The position numbers were made by a program, and so were the translations under genes. The notes below the pieces were generated by a model that saw only the letters and a list, made by a program, of their open reading frames with translations, was not told where the DNA came from and searched no databases. Source: Pseudomonadota bacterium (lineage in GTDB: Bacteria; Pseudomonadota; Alphaproteobacteria; Rhizobiales; Beijerinckiaceae). From it: 36,608 bases of DNA. This document shows positions 32,548 through 36,608 of the stretch, one piece after another. The DNA is taken from NCBI GenBank assembly GCA_023426505.1, contig JAFAAP010000017.1:1-36608 (forward strand). Reading direction: 5' to 3'. Within the stretch, counting starts at the first letter, position 1; each line of letters begins with the position of its first letter.

Positions 32548-32628
32548 CAAAGCAAAAGGCCCACGAAGCTGGAAACTTCGAGGGCCTTTGGAGACCACCG
32601 CGAGGGTGGGCATTCGGAAATGTTTGAC
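32548..32628 (-). ncRNA. Candidate antisense RNA controlling repC (ctRNA-like)
   Basis: On the minus strand, a promoter at 32635-32664 would start a transcript near 32628. It runs past a CCACC/GGTGG stem-loop (complement of 32596-32610) and ends at a hairpin with 13 of 14 paired positions followed by TTTTGCTTT. The whole RNA, about 80 bases, is complementary to the leader between the ribbon-helix-helix gene and repC. Position, size and terminator match the counter-transcribed RNA between repB and repC in repABC plasmids. This is a structural inference; no homology was computed. Confidence 0.65.
32555..32589 (-). terminator. Terminator of the candidate antisense RNA
   Basis: AAAGGCCCACGAAG (32555-32568) pairs with CTTCGAGGGCCTTT (32576-32589) at 13 of 14 positions around a 7-base loop. 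Read on the minus strand, the stem runs into TTTTGCTTT. On the plus strand the same hairpin lies in the repC leader and could also act as an attenuator. Confidence 0.75.
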
Positions 32629-32634
32629 GACATC

Positions 32635-32664
32635 CTTATGCCATCCCGACAAGCTGAGTGTCAA
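32635..32664 (-). promoter_or_regulatory. Minus-strand promoter for the antisense RNA
   Basis: The minus strand has a perfect TTGACA (complement of 32659-32664), 18 bases of spacing and CATAAG (complement of 32635-32640), which matches four of the six -10 positions. It points away from repC into the leader region. Confidence 0.65.
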
Positions 32665-32716
32665 GAGCATCGGTTTCGGTGAGCGCTCCCGCTTTGCCCT
32701 CAACATGGAGGGTACG

Positions 32717-33871
32717 ATGCAGCTTGCATCGTCTGGAGGCCGGCGGCTGAGACATGCCGCTCTGGCCGCAAGGAAGCTTGCGCTCGACACTGGGCGCACA
32801 GTCACACGAAAAGAACTCTCGGCCGCTGCCCGCGATGCCGGCAAGGCGCTCGATCTCAGGCCAGCCCAGCGGACAGTCCTCTCCGAGCTGGTGGCCTGCT
32901 GGGGCGAGCAGGAGTGGGAGCGGCTGCTGGTCTGGCCGTCGAACGACTACCTCATGAGCCGCACCGGCCTGACCGAGCGGGCGATCCGGCGCATTCTGCG
33001 CCAGTTGGTCGACCTGCAGCTGGTCGTTCCCAAGGACTCGCCCAACGGCAAGCGCTATGCCGTCAAGGACTTAGCCGGGCAGGTGGTGGACGCCTTCGGG
33101 TTCGATCTGACCCCGATCTATGCCCGAAGAGGCGATTGGGCCGTGATGCTCATGGAGCAGAAGCAACTGCGGGAGGTACAGAAGCGGGCCTTTGACGAGG
33201 TCACCATCTGCCGGCGGGCCGCGGAAGAAGCTCTGGCGGCTCTGGCCGAGCACTTTCCTGAGGTCGACCGCACTGAGTTCGAAGGGGAAATGAAGACCCT
33301 GCAAGCCCGCACGCCAGCCCGGTCCAAGGTGACGCTGCCGGCCGATCTGCTGGACGCCTGGCAGCTGTTGAGAACCCGAGTTGAGGAAGCCTTTTATGAA
33401 GCGGGCAATGCCGGACTCGGAGTCCGTCACTCTAATAACAACAACGGATCTCCTAGTGAGCCTTGTAACAAAGGCTTTCCGAAGAAAGCTGAGACGGTTC
33501 TTCCAACCGAACAATCCTCGGAGCATCTATCACCGGAATTGATCCTTGAGGCTTGCCCCACCCTCGGCGACTATGGTCAACCCGTGCGGGATCTGGCCGA
33601 CATCGTGTCGGCCGGCCGCTACCTGCGGGCCGCGCTCGGGGCGCATGAGAGCGCCTGGACCGAGGCGGTGGAGGACATCGGCACCGTCAGGGCGGCGATC
33701 GCGGTGATCTACGTCCTGCAGCTGTACGAGGACGATGCGGCCAGGAACGGCGGGGAGAGCCGGATCAAGAACCCGGGCGGCTATTTCCGCGCGCTCACCC
33801 GCATGGTCAAATCCGGAAAGATCGACCTCGCCGTCGAACTCCTCGCCATGCGGAGGCGAAGAATGTCGTAA
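32717..33871 (+). CDS. repC: Plasmid replication initiator, RepC family
   Basis: A 384-residue initiator that binds the origin and starts replication. The N-terminal winged-helix part has the RepC pattern: LLVWPSNDYLMSRTGLTERAIRRILRQLVDLQLV, written here in pieces, then the conserved SPNGKRYAVKD and AFGFDLTPIYAR. A low-complexity linker follows (about 230-270, with NNNNGSP), and then a C-terminal domain ending IKNPGGYFRALTRM. The start at 32717 has GGAGGG (32707-32712); the frame is open to 32588, but that would cover the antisense region. The usual partners repA and repB are not within this window. An AT-rich segment in the linker coding region may be the origin, as in repABC plasmids. Confidence 0.88.
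   Translation: MQLASSGGRRLRHAALAARKLALDTGRTVTRKELSAAARDAGKALDLRPAQRTVLSELVACWGEQEWERLLVWPSNDYLMSRTGLTERAIRRILRQLVDLQLVVPKDSPNGKRYAVKDLAGQVVDAFGFDLTPIYARRGDWAVMLMEQKQLREVQKRAFDEVTICRRAAEEALAALAEHFPEVDRTEFEGEMKTLQARTPARSKVTLPADLLDAWQLLRTRVEEAFYEAGNAGLGVRHSNNNNGSPSEPCNKGFPKKAETVLPTEQSSEHLSPELILEACPTLGDYGQPVRDLADIVSAGRYLRAALGAHESAWTEAVEDIGTVRAAIAVIYVLQLYEDDAARNGGESRIKNPGGYFRALTRMVKSGKIDLAVELLAMRRRRMS
33413..33480. other. Candidate replication origin inside repC
   Basis: A perfect 13-base palindrome GGACTCGGAGTCC (33413-33425) holds two GANTC sites. It is followed by an AT-rich stretch (33430-33470) and a second dyad AGCCTT/AAGGCT (33459-33476), all inside the repC linker. In repABC plasmids the origin lies in an AT-rich part of repC with dyads. 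The location is inferred by analogy. Confidence 0.4.
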
Positions 33872-34041
33872 GTGAGCATCTAGTTCTATCCTCAAGACAC
33901 CATGACCATCTTGTGTGAGCTTGCCACCTGTCTGTGGCACTGGCCCCGATTTCGGCTACAGATCGGCTGGACAAGCACCGTGATGACGGCGAAGTCGTGA
34001 GCGAGTGTGTCACACGGAAGAACGTGATAGGGGAGGGCACG

Positions 34042-34125
34042 ATGACCTTTCACACCTGCCGAAAAGAGGGTGGCACAGCAGAGCCCATCACTGTTGTGAA
34101 TCGTTGCGGCGCAATGGATTCATGA
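34042..34125 (+). CDS. Very small ORF (27 residues) with strong ribosome binding site
   Basis: The frame opens MTFHTCRKEGGTAEPITVVN and follows GGGGAGGG (34030-34038). It lies after repC and before the WGR gene. It is cysteine-containing and has no family I recognise. It could be a small protein or a translated leader. Confidence 0.25.
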   Translation: MTFHTCRKEGGTAEPITVVNRCGAMDS

Positions 34126-34167
34126 CTTTGATTGGACCTCTTCTCATGTTCTGCGCAACATGGGAAA

Positions 34168-34434
34168 ATGTCCGATGACACGATCCAGTACCTGGTCCTC
34201 GACAGGTATGACCCCACCTGCAACATGGCCCGCTACTATGTGTTGTCGATCGAGACCAGCCTGTTCGGTGATGCCTCTCTGATCCGTGAATGGGGTCGCA
34301 TTGGCCGGCCCGGTCAGAAGCGGATTGAGCTTTACGAAACCCAGTCGAAGGCCGTGGAAGCTCTTGAGACTTGGCTCCAGCGAAAGCGGCGACGTGGCTA
34401 CGAGCTCAGGAAGGGTTTAGGAAAATTGCCGTGA
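34168..34434 (+). CDS. WGR-domain protein
   Basis: An 88-residue protein that is essentially one WGR domain. The signature SLIREWGRIGRPGQKR carries the Trp-Gly-Arg triplet, after YYVLSIETSLFGD; the last part AVEALETWLQRKRRRGYEL forms the closing helix. WGR domains bind nucleic acid ends in PARPs and occur singly in many alphaproteobacterial plasmids. The ATG at 34168 is chosen over an in-frame TTG at 34132, since the domain begins right after it; its binding site (GGGAAA) is weak. The function in bacteria is not established. Confidence 0.75.
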   Translation: MSDDTIQYLVLDRYDPTCNMARYYVLSIETSLFGDASLIREWGRIGRPGQKRIELYETQSKAVEALETWLQRKRRRGYELRKGLGKLP

Positions 34435-34577
34435 CCGAAACGAGGAGGAATGTGCACGATCCCGTATGCTGAAGTCGAAGGTGCGGAGACTGACCGGTAA
34501 TGCTGTCAACATTGAACCAGTTCACTGACAAGCGGCGCGTGCCGTTCGATTGTGTTCATAACACACCATCTTGCGGC

Positions 34578-35096
34578 CTAGAACATACCGATACCCATTC
34601 CTGCCGCGAGTGCGGCCCCGAGCTCTTCGCTGCGCTTCAGATCGTCTGATCCGATGACCTTGGGAGCTAGGATCGCTTCAGGTGTCTGCGCGTGGGTGCA
34701 GACGATCAACGGATCGGCGACAGGTTTGAGCCGCCATCCGGTCGCGATGCGCTCAACTTGACGGGCTGCGTTGTGACCGTCGCTGCCGGCGCAGATCAGC
34801 GTCGCGTACGGACGCCCGCTGATCCGATCGAGCGCAGGATAGTAAGTCCGGTCAAAGAAATCCTTCATCAGTCCGGCGATAGCTGCCAAATTCTCAGGCG
34901 TGCCGAAGATATAGCCGTCCGCCTCGAGGAGGTCGGCTGCTTGAGCCGACGGTGCCGGAAGCAGGTGAACGCGAACGGTCGGCTCTGAAGCTGCCCCACG
35001 GGCAGCAGCCTCGACCATCTGACGAGTGCCTCCCGTCATCGAGTGATACACGATCAGAAGCGTTTTCTTCGGGTCTAAGTGCACCTTGTCGTCCAT
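34578..35096 (-). CDS. Flavodoxin-like NAD(P)H/FMN oxidoreductase family protein
   Basis: A 172-residue flavodoxin-fold protein. The FMN phosphate loop is YHSMTGGTRQM near residue 18. The ring-binding loop is FGTPENLAAIAGLMKDFFDRTYYP, written in part, and LICAGSDGHNAARQ is a third FMN contact as in WrbA-type proteins. It would carry electrons or reduce quinone-like or nitro compounds. It lies convergent to the WGR gene with no visible operon partner. No regulon operator is near its start. The family assignment is firmer than any substrate. Confidence 0.8.
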   Translation of the reverse strand: MDDKVHLDPKKTLLIVYHSMTGGTRQMVEAAARGAASEPTVRVHLLPAPSAQAADLLEADGYIFGTPENLAAIAGLMKDFFDRTYYPALDRISGRPYATLICAGSDGHNAARQVERIATGWRLKPVADPLIVCTHAQTPEAILAPKVIGSDDLKRSEELGAALAAGMGIGMF

Positions 35097-35258
35097 TGGC
35101 TGAGATCCTGGTCCTGACGGCGGGTAACAGCAAGAGGATGAGCCGGCTCAGTGTCTTGGAGTTCATGCCACATTTAAAGCCAAGCTTGAGGCTGATATGG
35201 ACGACTTGACATTCCTGCAACTCATCCCAATATCTCAGATAAGTGGATTGGGGGTTGT

Positions 35259-35291
35259 CCCCGGTCGGCGCTGGGCCTCGGTTTACCGGGG
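35259..35291. repeat. Inverted repeat at the 3' side of the DUF3800 gene
   Basis: CCCCGGT (35259-35265) and ACCGGGG (35285-35291) form a 7-bp stem around a GC-rich 19-base interior. On the plus strand it is followed by CCTTTCGCTTTT, so it could be a weak terminator. It lies just beyond the reconstructed end of the DUF3800 frame. Confidence 0.35.
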
Positions 35292-35301
35292 CCTTTCGCT
35301 T

Positions 35302-36083
35302 TTAAGGGAAAACCTTCCGTCCCCACACCTTCGGCAGGATTGTGTCATAGGCCCGGTTTTCCTGATCCGGACGAAGCGTCTTCAGGCCGATGGGCGCGCA
35401 ATGAGATCCGCGATCTGAAGCCCGACCGAATTCGACTTCTTGTCGGCAAAAAGAATCTCGAAGCCTTCTATCGGCCCGCGGCTGAGGGGATTTGCGCCTG
35501 TCGCAATCCGGCGGAATTCAAGTTCAAGCTCTCGATCCTCCTTGCCCCCACTGCCGCCCCGTGCTTCGCAGACGATGTGGGTCAGCCCATCTGTGTCCTT
35601 CGCGATGTCATCCAGGTACTCACGCGCCCGTTCCATACAAAACAGGAGCGCCAGTTCGTAGGGACTCCTCGGATCGGTGTAGCGGCGGGCTAGAACATCC
35701 TTCCGGATCGCAGACGCCACGACGACCATCGGGCATTCGTCGACGATCTTGGTTAGCTCCCTCATGAAACGCCATTTCTTGTCCTTGTTGCCAAGGAACA
35801 CGAACGGGGCCTCAGCTCGCCGAATCTCGTGTTCATGCAGAATTGCGCAGTCGTGCCCAAACCATCGAAACTTGAATTCTTGAATAGCTGGAACAAGCCG
35901 ATGGATGTAGTCGTCTTTGCGAATGATACAGAAGGCAAGGGCGAAGATTGGATATTGAGGGTCGATCGATTTGAGCGAGTGATCACCGCTCTCGTCAACG
36001 AAGATGATGTGATCGGAAAAGAGCAAGATTGCCTCGGCTGAAGTTTCGACAGCGACAGAAGCCACACTAACCGGAAGGGCCAT
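35302..36083 (-). pseudogene. DUF3800 protein gene with C-terminal frameshift
   Basis: The open frame (36083 to 35382, 233 residues) carries the DUF3800 hallmark FVDESGDHS near the N-terminus and a late GLQIADLIARP. After ARP it ends at once with Ser-Ala-stop. One missing base explains this: in the next frame the sequence reads on as IGLKTLRPDQENRAYDTILP and stops at 35302, which is how the family normally ends. So a single-base deletion near 35390 cuts about 28 residues. The protein may remain partly folded. A TTG at 36026 with GAGG 5 bases before it is an alternative start to the ATG at 36083. DUF3800 proteins are often near mobile or defence genes; their activity is unproven. Confidence 0.75.
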
Positions 36084-36143
36084 TCTGACCCATTGGGATG
36101 TTCCAAAGCCAAAGAGTGAGTTGCGGTTTGTATCGGGATGACC

Positions 36144-36608
36144 TTACCCGTCAGCTGTTTGTAACTCATTCAGGGGGTGGAGGTCTCGGACCATGTGGTG
36201 GAGGCGGGAGGTGTCGAGATGGGTGTATCTGGGTGGTCTCGATGCCGGCATGGCCGAGCAGCTCCTGCAGCACCCGCAGGTCGGTGCCGTTGGCGTGCAG
36301 GTGAGTGGCAAACGCGTGCCGCAGGACGTGCGGTGACACCCGCTCAGCGCTCGGCAGGCCGGCGGCGACCGCCGCCTCCTTGATCTCCAGCAGGGCCGCC
36401 TGGCGCGTCAGCGGCTTGGCGCCGCTGCGCACCGGGTGGAACAGCCACGGGGAGGGGGCTGCGCCGGAATAGGCCGCGGCCAGCCTCTGCCAGTGGGCGA
36501 GTGCTTCGATGGCTCGGGTATGCAGCGGCACCAGGCGCTGCTTGTCGCCTTTGCCGCGCACCAGCAGCATCCGGGTGCCCGGGCGGGCGGCATCGGACGG
36601 CAGCGACA
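36144..36608 (-). pseudogene. Tyrosine recombinase (XerC/D type), frameshifted at the catalytic tyrosine and cut by window end
   Basis: Only the C-terminal half is in view. It has the beta-hairpin lysine (RGKGDKQRLVPL), the His-x-x-Arg box (SPHVLRHAFATHLH) and the second His (LLGHAG). The active tyrosine should come next in TTQIYTH, but the frame reads TTQIHPSRHL and ends in a proline-rich tail at 36166. Two bases are missing: from the next codons the other frame reads THLDTSRLHHMVRDLHPLNE and stops at 36144, as in normal family members. Loss of one AT unit from an ATAT run near 36220 would explain it. Without the tyrosine the enzyme cannot cut DNA. A 2-base assembly error is the alternative. 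Confidence 0.8.

Noticed and set aside
33934..34125. A 63-codon frame before the WGR gene
   Set aside because: The upstream part has no binding site; only the internal ATG at 34042 with GGGGAGGG is plausible and is listed separately.
34501..34514. TGCTGTCAACATTG resembles the regulon operator
   Set aside because: It lies between the 3' ends of two convergent genes outside the catabolic island, with no start codon near, and the right arm is degenerate.

Overview
The window looks like part of an alphaproteobacterial plasmid or megaplasmid, probably from a Hyphomicrobiales relative such as Methylobacterium or Microvirga; the genus is only a guess. The main evidence is a RepC-family replication initiator (32717-33871), a dense cluster of GANTC sites (the CcrM methylation target of alphaproteobacteria) just upstream of it, two IS6-family insertion sequences, and GC-rich codon use. 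No tRNA, rRNA or CRISPR array was seen.

Layout. 1-2100: the end of a membrane protein, a secreted hypothetical protein and several very small genes. 2131-2955: an IS6-family element. 2976-26954: a large catabolic island. 26960-27546: a broken IS1182-type transposase. 27619-28635: a luciferase-like flavin monooxygenase. 28693-29498: a second, different IS6-family element. 29523-31817: a large 2-oxoglutarate/Fe(II) oxygenase-like protein. 32072-33871: a compact replication module (GANTC cluster, ribbon-helix-helix gene, candidate antisense RNA, repC). 34042-36608: a WGR protein, a flavodoxin-like protein, and two frameshifted genes (DUF3800 and a tyrosine recombinase cut by the window edge).

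The catabolic island is the centre of interest. It combines a complete dipeptide-type ABC importer (binding protein, two permeases, fused double ATPase) with a hydantoinase-like cyclic amidohydrolase, an isochorismatase-fold amidase, an FAD-linked oxidase, an isocitrate-lyase-family lyase, a zinc alcohol dehydrogenase, an aldehyde dehydrogenase, two paralogous phenylacetate-CoA-ligase-like enzymes, a crotonase, a metallo-beta-lactamase-fold hydrolase, a cupin, an amidohydrolase-2 protein and a tandemly duplicated alpha/beta-hydrolase. This content suggests import and breakdown of a small cyclic or N-acylated (amide, imide or carbamoyl) compound, followed by oxidation, CoA activation and C-C cleavage. 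The substrate cannot be named from sequence.

The island appears to be one regulon. A CTGTnnACAG operator (best form AACTGTnnACAGTT) occurs eight times, once upstream of each inferred transcription unit, including the island's only regulator gene, a FadR/FCD-type GntR protein at 15072-15743. In all eight the asymmetric centre places TTGACA or TTTACA (a -35 box) on the coding strand of the gene it precedes, so the regulator would sit directly on the -35. This sequence-visible circuit and its unassigned pathway are the best candidates for an undescribed system here.
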